DNA of 64,000 bases. Source: Botryosphaeria dothidea. Its lineage: Eukaryota > Ascomycota > Dothideomycetes > Botryosphaeriales > Botryosphaeriaceae. Position 1 is the first letter of the stretch; every line of letters starts with the position of its first letter. The notes below the pieces were generated by a model. The model searched no databases. It was not told the DNA's origin and was given only the letters and a program-made list of their open reading frames with translations. The position numbers were made by a program, and so were the translations under genes. This document shows positions 12,998-24,132 of the stretch, piece after piece. Location: assembly GCA_011503125.2 (NCBI GenBank), contig WWBZ02000001.1, forward strand, positions 992,001 through 1,056,000, written 5' to 3'.

Positions 12998-13464
12998 TCA
13001 TTCCTTCGTTTCCTTCGAAACATGGTCCTCATTGCCCTTCAACCAATGCTGGATAGCTGCAATCAAAGTCAGGATTTCGGTCCACGTGCGGAAAAGCGAA
13101 TTGACATACACTGCACGCAGTAGGGGCACAGAATGTGGGCGCGCTTGGGTCTGCCACAGCCAGGGCACTTGACGACCTCGGTCACGTCCTTCAATGCCTT
13201 GCCGGCCATCTGCCTATGCCTCTTCTTCATGTGCGACGTCTTATTCTTGGGCACGGCGCGCAGTATCGACTCCCAGATGCCTGACAGAATGCCCGAGACG
13301 CCGGCAATGGCAGCGACGGCCGGGCCGGGAATGCGGAGCGAGACAGGCAGGAGCGGGCGTTGCTGCAGACGACGGAGCAGCGGCGGCAGTGTCCGCGTCG
13401 ACGAGTTGGCGGCCGGGACGAGGGCAGCGAGCGGGCCCGCGGAGAATTGGCGGAGAGCGGCCAT
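12998..13464 (-). CDS. MRPL32: Mitochondrial large-subunit ribosomal protein bL32m
   Basis: This encodes the mitochondrial homologue of bacterial L32, a small zinc-ribbon protein of the large mitoribosomal subunit. Exon 1 is 13464-13110 and exon 2 13056-12998 (53-nt intron, GTATGT...TTGCAG), giving 137 residues. The first ~70 residues are an Arg/Ala/Pro-rich presequence expected to be removed on import. The L32 core then begins with VPKNKTSHMKKRHRQM, followed by the zinc ribbon CPGC...CPYC. The protein ends in a short charged tail. It is divergent to CDC10, with 351 bp between the start codons. The family call is firm; intron placement is well supported by the frame. Confidence 0.9.
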
Positions 13465-13815
13465 GGCTGCGCGCAGAGATCAAGGGCGCGGGCTCGAGGC
13501 GGGGTAGCGGGTGCGGCGAGGGCGGCGGTGGACGAGTCGGGCGCTTGGATGGGGGTTTTGGTGGTGCTCTGGTGCTCGTAGATTGTAAGTAGAATGATTG
13601 CTTCGGGCCCGTGCGGCGGCATCCCTGCGCGGCCGTCGCCCGACACCTCTGCCCCCTTTCCCTCTCGCGCCTGCACACGCAGCGACCCTTTAGGCGCCTC
13701 CATACTCCACGGTCCCTCAGCCTTCAATTCTCCTCCACGTAGCCCAGCCCGTCGTCGCTCGTTACCCTCTTCCGACCTTTCTCGACCAAAGCCCTCGCCG
13801 AGGCTCCCCGCAAAA
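13465..13815. promoter_or_regulatory. Shared divergent promoter, MRPL32 / CDC10
   Basis: A 351-bp region separates the start codons of two divergent genes, so both promoters must lie here or overlap. The part next to CDC10 is pyrimidine-rich (CCTCTTCCGACC type), typical of a fungal leader. No TATA box is evident. Confidence 0.5.
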
Positions 13816-15053
13816 ATGGCCGCCTCCCCCCAGACCCAACAAGCTCCCTCCATTTTCCCCAAGAGCCATGTCGGTTTCGACAGCATCACTCAGCAGATTG
13901 AGAAAAAGCTGTTGAAGCGCGGTTTCCAGTTCAACGTCATCTGCGTTGGTACGTAAAGCTGGCTGCAACAACGCGACCGTCTCCTCGTTCCACTGGCCAC
14001 GCGTTCCCCACCCATCGCTGACCACAAATGTTGCGCAGGTCAAACTGGTCTGGGCAAGTCGACCCTGATCAACACCATCTTCGCCTCGCACCTCATCGAC
14101 AGCAAGGGCCGCCTCGCCCCCGAGGAGCCCGTCCGCAGCACCACCGAGATCCAGGCCGTTTCGCACGTTATCGAGGAGAACGGCGTGCGCCTGCGCCTCA
14201 ACATTGTTGACACCCCCGGTTACGGTGACCTGATCAACAACGACCGCTGCTGGGACCCTATTGTCAAGTACATCAAGGACCAGCACTCGGCCTACCTCCG
14301 CAAGGAGTTGACCGCCCAGCGCGAGCGCTACCTCCAGGACACGCGCATTCACTGCTGCTTGTTCTTCATCCAGCCCTCTGGCCACGCCCTTAAGCCCATT
14401 GACATTGTCGTGCTCAAGAAGCTGAGCGAGTTTGTCAACGTCGTGCCTGTCATTGCCAAATCCGACTCCCTGACTCTCGAGGAGCGCGCCGAGTTCAAGG
14501 CCAGGATAAAGGAGGAGTTTGCTTTCCACAACCTCAAGATGTACCCCTACGACAACGACGAGGACGACTCGGAGGAGGTTGCCCTGAAGACCACCATCAA
14601 GGTCAGTGGAGACATTTGGGGAGGAGCTTGACCACAGCAGAGACTAACAGTCGTCGCAGGAGCAAATCCCCTTCGCCGTTGTCGGATCTGAGAAGACCAT
14701 CGTTGTCGGTGGCCAGCAGGTCCGCGGTCGTCAGAACCGTTGGGGCGTCATCAACGGTGAGCATAGCAGCCAAATTGGTATGCTGAGAATCGTTACGCTA
14801 ATTCAGCCAAATAGTTGAGGATGAGAGCCACTGCGAATTCGTCGCCCTCCGCGACTTCCTTACCCGCACGCACCTGCAGGACCTGATTGAGACGACGTCG
14901 CAGATTCACTACGAGTCCTTCCGCGCGAAGCAGCTTCTTGCGCTCAAGGAGTCCAGCGCTGTCGGCCACGGCGGCGGCTCGAGGCCCATCTCTCCTGCTG
15001 CCGACCGGGAGCTGAGCAGGAATTCGCAGAGGATGACCATGAACGGCTACTAA
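13816..15053 (+). CDS. CDC10: Septin, Cdc10 class
   Basis: Septins are GTP-binding proteins that assemble into filaments at septa, germ tubes and branch points. Four exons (13816-13948, 14039-14601, 14660-14756, 14815-15053) encode 343 residues. Visible are the polybasic region before the G domain (KKLLKRGFQ), the P-loop GQTGLGKST near residue 45, switch motif DTPGYGD, the AKSD nucleotide-specificity motif and the septin unique element near the end of the G domain (THLQDLIETTSQIHYE). The C-terminus is short and lacks the long coiled coil of Cdc3, Cdc11 and Cdc12; with the NDRCWDPIVKYIKDQHS block this points to the Cdc10 (AspD) class. Strong codon bias creates a 255-codon open frame on the opposite strand that is not a gene. 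Confidence 0.93.
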
Positions 15054-15662
15054 GCAAATTTGATTGCGAGCTGTTGTAATGAGACGGGGTGCGGAGAAAG
15101 GACTCCCCCGGCCTGGGGATGGACGTAGGAATCCGGAGACCGCAAGTCGACTCTTTTCGGGGGTGATCAAGGGAGCTTAGACGAGCATGATTGATACCAA
15201 TGCGGGCCAGCTGGGCCGCTTACTTTGACACAATTTTCCACTTTTAGCATTGGAGTAGGTGGATGGGAGGAGGGGATGCCAGTTTTCACTTCTCCTCCAT
15301 TCTAGGGCTACACGCGTACCCTTGACTTTCTCTTCAAATTTTCTATCTCTGCATGCATTATTTTTTGCGCCTTCTACCCTTTTAGTAGCAGCTCTATTTC
15401 CAAGTGGAAATCCTTGTAGTCAAAAGCAGCTAAGCGTTTCCTTTTCCAGCTGCAGGTATGTAATAATCGTCTTTAATCGCCAAAGTGAAGACGCCCGATG
15501 AGTGACTTGGAAGTCCCTGTGTGATCAGTCGGCTTTTGCGGAGGTGATCTGTACAACTCAGAGATTGTCCAAAAAAGCCCATCTCTCAACTAAAGAACCT
15601 GCAGCACTCAACCCGGCGCCCAGTAAGGGACGAATTGCCCTATACACACGCGCCGTATCCGC
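15054..15662. other. Convergent 3' region between CDC10 and GUK1
   Basis: This 609-nt stretch lies between the 3' ends of two convergent genes. It is AT-richer, with T-rich runs around 15330-15400, and should hold both 3' UTRs. No gene is visible. Confidence 0.5.
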
Positions 15663-16544
15663 CTAGACGATGAAGTCCCTAACTTCCTTGTACGCCTTAT
15701 CCAAATCGTCATTCACAACCACCTTCTCGTGGATATCCCCCGTCTTCGCAAACTCCATCTCCACCCGCGCCTGCTCCAACCTCTTCTGAATCGCATCCTC
15801 CGCATCCGTGCCCCTGCCCCTCAACCGCTGCTCCAGCACCTCGACGCTCGGCGGCGCGAGGAACAGGAACTTAGGCCGCTCGAACGGCAGCTTCCCCTCC
15901 TTCGCCAGCCGATCCACCTGCTTTACGCCCTCGAGCTCGATGTCGAGGATGCACACGCGGCCCTGCTTGGCGACGTCGGCGACGGCCGCGAACGAGGTCC
16001 CGTAGCGGTTGCCGCCGAAGACGGCGTTCTCGACGAAGGCGTTGTCGGCGATCATCGCCTCGAAGGCGTCGCGCGGCACGAAGTGGTACTCGCGGCCGTT
16101 CTGCTCGCCCGGCCGCGGCGAGCGCGTCGTGTCTGCGAACCACACACGACTCAGTATCTGTAGTGTAGCCTATGGGTTTGGGTAGAGGGAGCTGGCTTGC
16201 ATACGCGAAACGGAGAAGCCGAAGCGGTCGGGGAACTCGGCGAACAGGCGCTTGAGGATGGTGCTCTTGCCCGCGCCGCTGGGGCCTGAGATGATGACGG
16301 GCCGCGTGTCGACGGCCGGCTTGGCTTGCTGGTCCGTAGCCATATTCTCTGTCGCACGCGAGGTCGAAAAGCTGGATGTAGGAGCTGTGGATAGCAAGAA
16401 TCGGCGCGGCGCAAGGCTGTACTGCTGCGACTGCGGTGGTACGAGGATTTGAGGCGTTGAAAGCGGCCGGCTCGCTGTGATGGATTGACGAATGAGCGGC
16501 TGCGAGAAGGAAGTCCGGAGGAGCAAGGAGGTTCGTAGGCGCAT
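15663..16544 (-). CDS. GUK1: Guanylate kinase
   Basis: The enzyme phosphorylates GMP to GDP with ATP. Exon 1 is 16544-16205 and exon 2 16132-15663, joined over a 72-nt intron that restores the [13 protein letters not shown] motif of the GMP-binding site. The P-loop GPSGAGKST follows VIIS, and the C-terminal half has the family block FLFLAPPS...L..RLRGRGT. From the first ATG the protein has 269 residues. A second in-frame ATG at 16343 gives 202 residues, the normal length of cytosolic guanylate kinase. The extra 67 residues are rich in Arg, Ser and Leu with almost no acidic residues, as in a mitochondrial presequence, so one gene may supply both compartments. Confidence 0.92.
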
Positions 16545-17242
16545 ACCACCGTCTTCTGGTTTCTCAGAGTTGGGGAAGGGAAGGCGAGAGAGGGAGGGGT
16601 GCGGGACGACGTGGGCGGTGAGTAGGATTTCCCTGAGCCAAGAAAGACTGGAGGCGGGGTGTCCCCGGTCAAAAGGTGGAAAGCTGTCTGGACCCTGCAG
16701 ACGTCACTTCAAGCTGCAGAGCATGCCATTGACATCCCTTTGAGCCAATTGAAGTAGTAAAAATTGGACTTGATGTTCTGGAGTCGCATATTCAATTAAG
16801 GCAGCTCAGTTCCTCAAACTCATGGCATTTGTGCCTAGGTATCGTCCGTCGCCTTACTGCCCACCTTTTCATGGTCAGGGACTGCCCCAAACCATGTCCT
16901 ACTTGTGTACACGTCTTCCTCGTGCCTTACATCTCCTGTCATGATCGTCCTCCACCATCCTCCAGATCTCACCACATGTCGCCATCTTGAAATACCGCTC
17001 TTTCCTTATCCCTTTCCCTTGTTTGAACGAAGCTCGAAACTCCCCAAACACCGTGCAATGAGCATGCTCTGAGAAGCGGCCATTTCGCTTTGTATGAACC
17101 GCCATTATTCAGAAGAAAAAGGAGAGAAAATATATCCAGCCTGAGTGAGAGAATAGCCCAACAGACCAAGCCTTCATTTTTTGGAGCCCCCGGGAGATTG
17201 AATTTCATCGTATTATCGTAGTTGAGCCGGATAATCGTTCGT
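16545..17242. other. Intergenic between GUK1 and RAE1
   Basis: This 698-nt stretch lies upstream of GUK1 and downstream of RAE1, both on the minus strand. It should contain the GUK1 promoter and the RAE1 3' UTR. The open frames in it continue from RAE1 sequence or are chance. No gene or repeat is evident. Confidence 0.5.
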
Positions 17243-18564
17243 TTACCGCTTCTTGCTGCCCTGACGCGGTTTGCACTCATCCGCCTGGACTGGGTGCAAC
17301 ATAATCTTGGTCGGGATGTTCTGGTTGTTGTGTGCATAGCCCTTACTCCAGTCGTACGACACAGCATAGGCAAAGATGCTTCCGCTCGCGTTGAAAGCGG
17401 TAGAGGTGATAGGGCCACCGACCTCCGGGTATCCCTTGAGACGATGCTTGGCATCCTTATCCCAGAAGTGGAAAGTGCCGTCGCTACCAGCAGTACTGAA
17501 TGTGCCATGTTGCGGGTGGAAAGAGATAGCGTTGACCGAGTAGACCTTGGCAACGTCGCGCTGTGTGGTGTCGGTTTGTCGGTGGCACTTGAAAGAAAAG
17601 TTGGAGCTGCCATCCTTCTTGTCAGTTTTCATGCCGGTATCAGGATTTCTGCTCCAACGCGAAGTGACGAGGGCCTTCCTCCTTTTTTCCTCAGGGGTAG
17701 GTAGAACCCTAAACCTCACAATTATCTGCGTTCCTCCAAATGGACCTCGAATGAAATAAAAAAAAAACTTACGAGGCATCCTTCTCCTCCACATACTGAA
17801 TGGCACACCTGCCCTCAATACTGCCGACAGCAAAGCCGGTTGCGTCCGTAAAGCAGCTGACGACCCTGGTCTGCCACTTCAGCGGGCTCTGCATGGTCTT
17901 GTAGAAAGTGTTCGGGTTGTCAAGGTTGATGATGTCGATATAGCGGTCGGCAGTGCCCACTACCAGTAGTTTATCCTTAACGTCCATGGTGTACACACGT
18001 TCTTGGGCAGTGACAGTGATGGCGGGCTGGACGTTGCTGGCGCGGACATCCCAGTACTTGACAGTCTTGTCCCACGAGCCGGTAACGAGCACGTTGGTGC
18101 CGGAGATGTTGGTCATACGGATGCTGCGGATAGGCTGGTCGTGCTGCGCGACCACAACAGGCGTAGGATTGGCGGCAAGATCGACCCTCTTTGCCGTCTT
18201 ATCAGCACCAGCACCTACGATGCAGGAACCGTCCTGTGAATTCATTGTTATTACATCCATACCACGCGCCAATGGCCATCGCGGTGTCGTGTTTATGTAG
18301 ACGTACCTGGGACCAAGTGCAGCACAATGCCGGCGCGTCGAACTTAAAGGAAGTAGCAGGCGTGCTCTGGCCATTGCCATCAATCTGCCAAACGTAGACA
18401 GAGCCATCCCAGGACGAGGCGGCGAGGATATCGGCAGACGGTGAGAACGCGATTTCGCTGATCGAATCGGACGGCGGCGTGTTGATCTGCACATCCTTGG
18501 AGGTGTCGCCCTGCGTAGGGTTCGCGGCGGTGCTCGCGGAGCCGCCACCAAAAAGACCGGCCAT
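17243..18564 (-). CDS. RAE1: mRNA export factor Rae1/Gle2
   Basis: Rae1 (yeast Gle2) is a WD-repeat protein that binds nucleoporins at the nuclear pore and supports mRNA export. Three exons (18564-18307, 18233-17773, 17606-17243) encode 360 residues. Family features include the Gly-rich N-terminus, SDSISEIAFSPSADILAASS, the repeat ending in SWDKTVKYWDVR, the SPLKWQTRVVSCF segment, the EGRCAIQYVEEKD strand and the FKCHR block followed by VYSVNAISFHP. The second intron is long for this window (166 nt); splicing it joins EEKDAS to SNFSFKCHR, which the family requires. If it were retained, a stop codon would follow at once. Confidence 0.93.
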
Positions 18565-19856
18565 GGTTGGCGCTCGAGGTGGAGGATCGAGAGGGTAGTT
18601 GCGACGCGGTCGAGCTTTTGCAGGGCAGCGACGTGTAGAGCGCGCGTTCCGGTCGAATCAACGAGCGCAAGCGACGAGGCAGAGAAGATACGCGTCGAAG
18701 AGAGTACCTCGAGAGGTGGAGGGATGAGCAGCTGCGGCCGGGGGCGGCCCTTTTTGTTTGCGCGCGGGAGGCAGCTTTGTTCGAGGCAGCGGCAGGCACA
18801 GACAGCTTCACGTCAAGGTGCCTGGAGCTGCCTCGCGCCCGCCGCATCCAGAGGTTTCTGGCGGCCCGATGGTTTTTCCGCCCGCCAAAGGCCCGCCCCA
18901 AAAATTTCGCGCCGCTGCCCTTTCGCTTCTCTTGCTCCAACTCCTCGCCCAAAGAATCGCAGTCGAAGCTCACTCACAGAGACGCCCTCTGGGTGCTCTC
19001 ATCCAACACAATGCTTTGGGAGAAAGTCCCCGGACAGCCCCGAACAGGGGATTTCGCGTCAACGCGTCGCCATAGAAGCAGCGCGGTCTCGTCGCTGCTC
19101 CCGGTCCTTCTGCGCGCCTCGCACCGTTTGCACCCGGTCACTCCCCTCTTTGCTCACTCGGACCCCAAGCTGTTCACTACGGATGAAGATATGAGTCCGA
19201 GCGGTGCAAGGTTCGGGATGTTGCGGGAACGGCTTTGTGCCTGGGGAGATGCTTGGATACCGCGTGGGACCCCGTGGCCGCTGGCTTGCCAGTAGCAGTG
19301 TCAAGGTATTTTCGTCGAGAAGATAGTTATGCGATTGCTTTCGTGTCCTTCATGGGCCGGAGGTAACTCGATGGGGCTTATTCTTGGTGCGAGGAGTTCA
19401 CGCCATTTTTCCGCGTCTGCAGATTGCTGCCATCAGGCCATGCTGCCTGCTTGGGCTCGGTCAAACGAGCCAGACTCAAAAACAGAAGCTTGTTCATATG
19501 ATGATGCCTACAATAGAGTCAAGCACTGACGTGCCCCTGCAGACCCCACGTGGTGACAGGTTGCACCTGATGCGAACACTGTAGTAAACTGATGAACATT
19601 CGCTTCCTTTAGATAGCATGATACTCATAAATTTTAAGCTACCTGAGAGCAAAGCTTCCTGAGAGCGAATTTCCATTTCCATGACCGAGCCCTCGAAGCT
19701 ATGATACGCAGTCCCAGTTGAGTTCCGGATGCAATACTGAAAGCCTTTTGTCCATCAAAGAAAGCGCCCGAAATGCCTGATAACGCCGAATTGCCGTGTC
19801 TTCACCAACTCCGAGCCCGAGTAATGTAGCAAACTCAACCAGAAGTGTCCACCTTT
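18565..19856. other. Intergenic between RAE1 and RAD52
   Basis: A 1.3-kb stretch lies between the RAE1 start and the RAD52 stop codon. The RAE1-proximal half is GC-rich, the other half AT-richer. Open frames are short and mutually overlapping. It should hold the RAE1 promoter and RAD52 3' UTR; no gene is visible. Confidence 0.5.
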
Positions 19857-21667
19857 CTAGCTCTCGCCAACTCGAGGCTTCTTACTATCTGCGCCATCAC
19901 TTGGCCCGTCCCCTGGAACATTCGTCATGTCTGCCAACGCTGGTCTCGCCGGCACATCTGCAGGTCGCTTCAAAACAGGAGGCTTGTACGACTGACGATT
20001 CGCGTAGGGGCTCTGTCCAGCGTTCGGCATACCTATCCGTCTATTCGTGTCTGCCTGAGGGTTGACAAAGTTGGGCCTGGCCCCTAATGCCGCCGCGGTG
20101 GTGCCGTTCGCATTACCATTTGTTGTTCCATTTGTTTGGGTCTGATTAGCGGCAATATCCAACCTTTTGACTGGCGCTGAAGTTCTATGGTCTACTCCAT
20201 TTGTACGCCGCAGAGATGGAGACTCTTTGTGGGGGTTGAAGGCAGGTGGTGCTTGGTCGGGAGCTCTCTTGGCAGCTTCGGCTTTCAGAAGAAGTTCTGC
20301 AGCACGACCGGTGACGAAGCGAACAGGAGCATTCTGGAAACCCTGTTGGTGGTGGTGGGCTTGATTGGATGAGTCAGGTCCGGAAGTTTCTGAGGTTACC
20401 GGCGGCGTCAACCCATCTTCGCGGGATGATGCCTGTGCAGGATTGGCTGGGGGTGCAACAGCCTGATCTGTCTTTGCTGGCTCATGTTGATCTGCGCTCG
20501 GCGTTTGGACGCGCTGCACTGGTCCTTCGGGTCGCGGAGGCGCGTTCATGCTGGTATTGGCCACAGGTCTTCCGTTCACTGGAGGCCTCTGCTGTGGTCC
20601 GGATGGCATTCCATTCGTGGGGCGGATTGACGGCATAGACTGCACGCGGGCAAGGTGATGCTGGCTCCGTTGGTGTGATGGGCCAGCATGCTCAGGCTTC
20701 GTTCCTGAATTTTCCAGAAGCATGCTCTCGTACGAAGAATCATCATTGCCATCAGTTCGGTCGAAGTCCATTCCCTCGAACAAGTTCCCTCCGAACTCAT
20801 CCTCAAATTCCGTACCATTCGACACAGCTGTCTGCAGACTGGGGTTCCTTGTCGGCCTTTGCTCTACCGCTGGCTTCTGATCTGTGTCCATTAGTTCTGG
20901 CTTTTCTGCCTTCATTGCGTAATCGGCATGGCGATGCAGGTTGTCCGGATTCCACTTGGTCGGTGCCACTTTCATCTTTGAGATCTTCGCTTCGTAGTTC
21001 TTGTCGTACAAGCAGTTTCCAAGAACATTGCCAAACGTTCGCAAAGCGCGTTTCAATGCATCGGTTGCGGCTTCCTTCTTCGCTTTCTCAAAAGCAGCCG
21101 CCTTTCCTGTACAATTTTCGATGTGGCCGTAGCCGATATCCTGCAATACATCAATAAAGTAAAATTAAGTAGGTCTAAGAGTGAATCACCTCATGGTATG
21201 TTCCGTCCCTGAGCGTGACGCGGATGATGACGCTTAAACCCAAGCTGACCTTGCCCGAGCTCTGACTTTGATCGACCTGGAGGAGCCAAACGCGTTAACA
21301 CGGGCCTCACGTTCACAGAGTCGCCATAATTCGTGCTTACGAAGTCGATGGTTGTATCCCGTATCGAGCTGCTCCATCCATTGAACCCAAACACTTCATT
21401 GGCGAGATTGATGGCTTTCTCAGCTGGAAGATAGTAGAGCATGCGGCCCTGAGGTCCTTTACGCGACGAAATGAATTCCGGGCCGAGTTGCTTGTCGAGA
21501 CGACTCTGGAGCGTCGCAATCTCCTGTGCTGTCCATTCTGAGATGCGCGGTTTCTCTTCGTCGAACGGGTTCGCGATGCCGCGGTATTGGTCGCCCGGTC
21601 TTGAAAAGGGACGTGGCATTAGCAGGAAGTCAAGAAAGGGAGTCCTCAAATGTGCTTACCGTGGCAT
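19857..21667 (-). CDS. RAD52: Recombination mediator Rad52
   Basis: Rad52 anneals single-stranded DNA and loads Rad51 during homologous recombination in the nucleus. Four exons encode 545 residues: 21667-21660, 21599-21341, 21276-21190 and 21140-19857. The conserved N-terminal DNA-binding domain is complete: WTAQEIATLQSRLDKQLGPE, the FGFNGWSS block, GKVSLGLSVIIRVTLRDG and DIGYGHIENC followed by KAAAFEKAKKEA. The acidic linker and the Pro/Gln/Asn-rich C-terminal half are poorly conserved, as usual. The first exon holds only 8 nt (MP plus two bases). The intron at 21277-21340 has no stop in one frame and could be mistaken for coding; removing it restores the conserved DF-V join. Confidence 0.93.
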
Positions 21668-21793
21668 CCTTGTGGTTGTGCAAGCAAGAGTGCTTATGAC
21701 ATCGCGCGTCGAGGTGGCGGCTGTTGGTAGTCGTCGAGGTCGACGCGCTCCAGCTTTAGGCGGCGACGCGACTTGGATGATGACGCGACGCGA

Positions 21794-21801
21794 TCACGTG
21801 A
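21794..21801. promoter_or_regulatory. Candidate CACGTG-box upstream of RAD52
   Basis: A perfect 8-bp palindrome TCACGTGA lies about 127 nt upstream of the RAD52 ATG. CACGTG is the core bound by bHLH factors such as Cbf1/Pho4 and by some bZIP proteins. That it controls RAD52 is inference from position only. Confidence 0.3.
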
Positions 21802-21909
21802 GTCCTCATCGACTGCCAGCGGAGCCACCAGGCAACCGCTTCGTGTTAACCAAAGATCCATAACCTTGGAATATAATAATGCCGGATCAATTTCCCAACA
21901 AAACCGCTG

Positions 21910-21989
21910 TGGGGAGTCGAAGCATTTATCCGGATAGAGTCGCTGGAAATTCGATACACTTGCGTCCGGACAAATGCTTCGACTCCCCA
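21910..21989. repeat. 25-bp inverted repeat with 30-nt spacer
   Basis: Left arm 21910-21934 and right arm 21965-21989 are reverse complements at 24 of 25 positions. The single difference is A in the left arm opposite C in the right. A transcript from the plus strand would have one A-C mismatch; from the minus strand, a G-U pair. Such a stem is very unlikely by chance. It could be a terminal-repeat remnant of a small element, a structured RNA in the KEX1 3' UTR or RAD52 leader, or a palindromic protein site. No coding frame uses it. Confidence 0.8.
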
Positions 21990-22131
21990 TGAATTTATGC
22001 TTATTCACTGCCGTTGAATCGTCGGCTGAACACCCTCTGTGGATTTATGAGTGCGACGGAAAACGAATATATTCAAACTCGATGCAGCGCCAACGCCGAC
22101 CGGTGCTCTATGTATACAGACATTATAGACC

Positions 22132-24132
22132 CTATCTCCGCCTCTTTTCCGAGTCGCTCTCATCGTCGCTATCCATCAAACTGAATGCTTCCCTTTCAAC
22201 GTTTCCGGCCCCCTGGTTCCGCTTCGCCCTTCCAGAATCGCTTCCTTCCGAGCTCACAGAATCAACGAGCTCGTGCTCCTCATATGCAGCCTCCATATCA
22301 CGGTCGGTGTTGCTCCTGCTTCTGAAGCCTTCAAGACCCATGCCCCTGCTCATAATGGAGCTGCCGTTATCCTTGGCCCAAGGGAATATGCTCTGATATC
22401 CGGCCTTGCGACGACGCTCGCGCCAGACGAGATAACCACCAATGCAGGCCAGACTGGCAACTACTACAAGAGCCACTTCGCCAGACTTGTAGTAGGCCTT
22501 CCAGGTCGCGTCGCTCAAAGCCTGCTCCTGCTCTTCTTCCGCGGCGGTTGAGTTGGGGTGGCTGCCGACGCTCGTCAGAGGGCCCTTCTCGCCATCAATC
22601 TTGGAATCAACCGGTTTTCCGCCGATGCTGGAGAGATCCACATTCATGAAGCGATCCAGCATGTCACGGGTGCGACGAGGGTAATCGAAGGGAACCATGT
22701 GACTGCTGTTGTAGAACTTGACGTATGTGAGGTTACGAGCTTCCTGGTAAATACCGGCAGGTTCTCCCTCAAACGTCCAATCCCGACGGGGAGCGATCTC
22801 GCCAGGGTTGATCTCGAAACCCTTTCCTCCGTTGAATGACAAGCTGTTGATCAGGTCTTCCGTACCCATGTGGTTGCAGATGAGATCCTTATCTCCAGAG
22901 AAAAGAAGGATGGGAATTTCCTTCAAAAGGGAAGGGAGGAGCTCGATAGAAGGCTTGGAGTTCCGAGCCTTAAAGTTCAAAGAGACAGAGCCGGAACACT
23001 CTTGCCAGCCCGTGCGCTTGGCGGGATCGATGTGGATTGCTTGCTTCACATCCTCACGACGGAGGTAAGGAGTGACCTGCTCCAGATCCGGAGGCCAGTT
23101 CATGCCGCAAGCTTCATTAGTATCTCTCAGGCGAATGTCGTACATGTTGAGACACTGCTGCTCCTTGTCGGCCGATTTGTCTTGCGTGACTGCGAGAAGC
23201 GTCGAGAGAACCTCCTCGCAATCACCAATATCGACATGCGCAGCTCCGCCGGCATCAAGAGTCTTGATGCAGACGGACTGAGCAGCCTCGACCTTCTTCG
23301 CCGCATCGGTGCCAGACCTCAGCAGGTTGTTCTTGTAGGCAAAGGGAAGGTAGGAAAGATAATGGTCCACAGGCGATATCCAACCGTTGCCAATGAGGAG
23401 GCCCTTGAGCGCCCACTTGGCTTTTGCATCCTTGTTGCGCTTCAAGATGGCCTCTGCGATATATGGGATGTGCTGTCCAGCGTAGGACTCGCCGGCAATG
23501 TAAATCTGGTACCACAATTAGTTCTGAAAAAATTACTTCGAAAAAGGTGACATCCATACATCATCGTACATGTATTCCGGAAAGAGAGTGAACCACTTCT
23601 CCAAGAAGATAATGAATTGATCGGCCATCTCGTCCAACTCGTGCAAGTAGCTGTCGGTGTCCACATAGCTGAAACCAGTGCCAACAGGGTTATCCACAAA
23701 GAGAAGGTTTGCGAACTCGTCCCATGAACCGTTGTTGTAAGTCAGCTTCTGGTCTGGCGTAATCCTGTAAGGCCCGATCTCCATCATAGCGCCGTCCATG
23801 GAGCTGCATCCCGGGCCACCGTTCAGCCAGATAACCGTGCGCTGTCTGTTCGCGATGTGTCTGTTCTGGTAATGCCAGAAGAATAAATTGCCGTGATGCT
23901 CTGCGTTGACTTCGACGTGTCTGTCATCTCCTTAGCCCTCTTCAGGAGGAATCGCGGAAACCCGCGTGAAAGGGGAAATCGTTTACCCTGCGTGCATCTT
24001 AAGCAGCGGTCCGGCCGGCGCGCCTGGCAAAGAGTGCACGAAATAGTCGGCAGCAGTCTTCTCCTTGTCGGCGGCCCAGGCTGCGGGCAGCCAGGCGGCC
24101 GAGGCCAGGAGGGCGAAGGTGAAAGCGCGCAT
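22132..24132 (-). CDS. KEX1: Kex1 serine carboxypeptidase
   Basis: Kex1 is a late-Golgi serine carboxypeptidase that trims C-terminal Lys/Arg from propeptides, including pheromone precursors after Kex2 cleavage. Three exons (24132-23987, 23920-23560, 23505-22132) encode 626 residues. Visible are a signal peptide ending near AAWA, the oxyanion motif [10 protein letters not shown], catalytic Ser in GESYAGQ (about residue 176), Asp in LLFSGDKD and His in NSSHMVPFD, then an acidic linker, one membrane span ([18 protein letters not shown]) and a cytosolic acidic/basic tail. An in-frame ATG at 24180 would add 16 residues before the signal peptide; I prefer the second ATG because it gives a normal signal sequence. 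Confidence 0.92.

Larger units (their letters stand above)
21668..22131. other. Intergenic between RAD52 and KEX1
   Basis: This 464-nt stretch is upstream of RAD52 and downstream of KEX1. It contains a palindromic TCACGTGA and a 25-bp near-perfect inverted repeat, listed separately. No gene is visible. Confidence 0.6.

Noticed and set aside
13762..14529. 255-codon frame antisense to the septin
   Set aside because: Same cause: codon bias of the sense gene; its translation is Leu/Val/Asp/Gly-rich without a motif.
17607..17772. RAE1 intron read as coding
   Set aside because: An open frame crosses it, but not in the phase of the upstream exon, where a stop follows at once; splicing gives the family sequence.
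21277..21340. Extra RAD52 coding sequence in place of intron 2
   Set aside because: The frame is open but breaks the conserved DFV...GKVSLGLSV join; GTAAGC and CTCCAG splice sites restore it.
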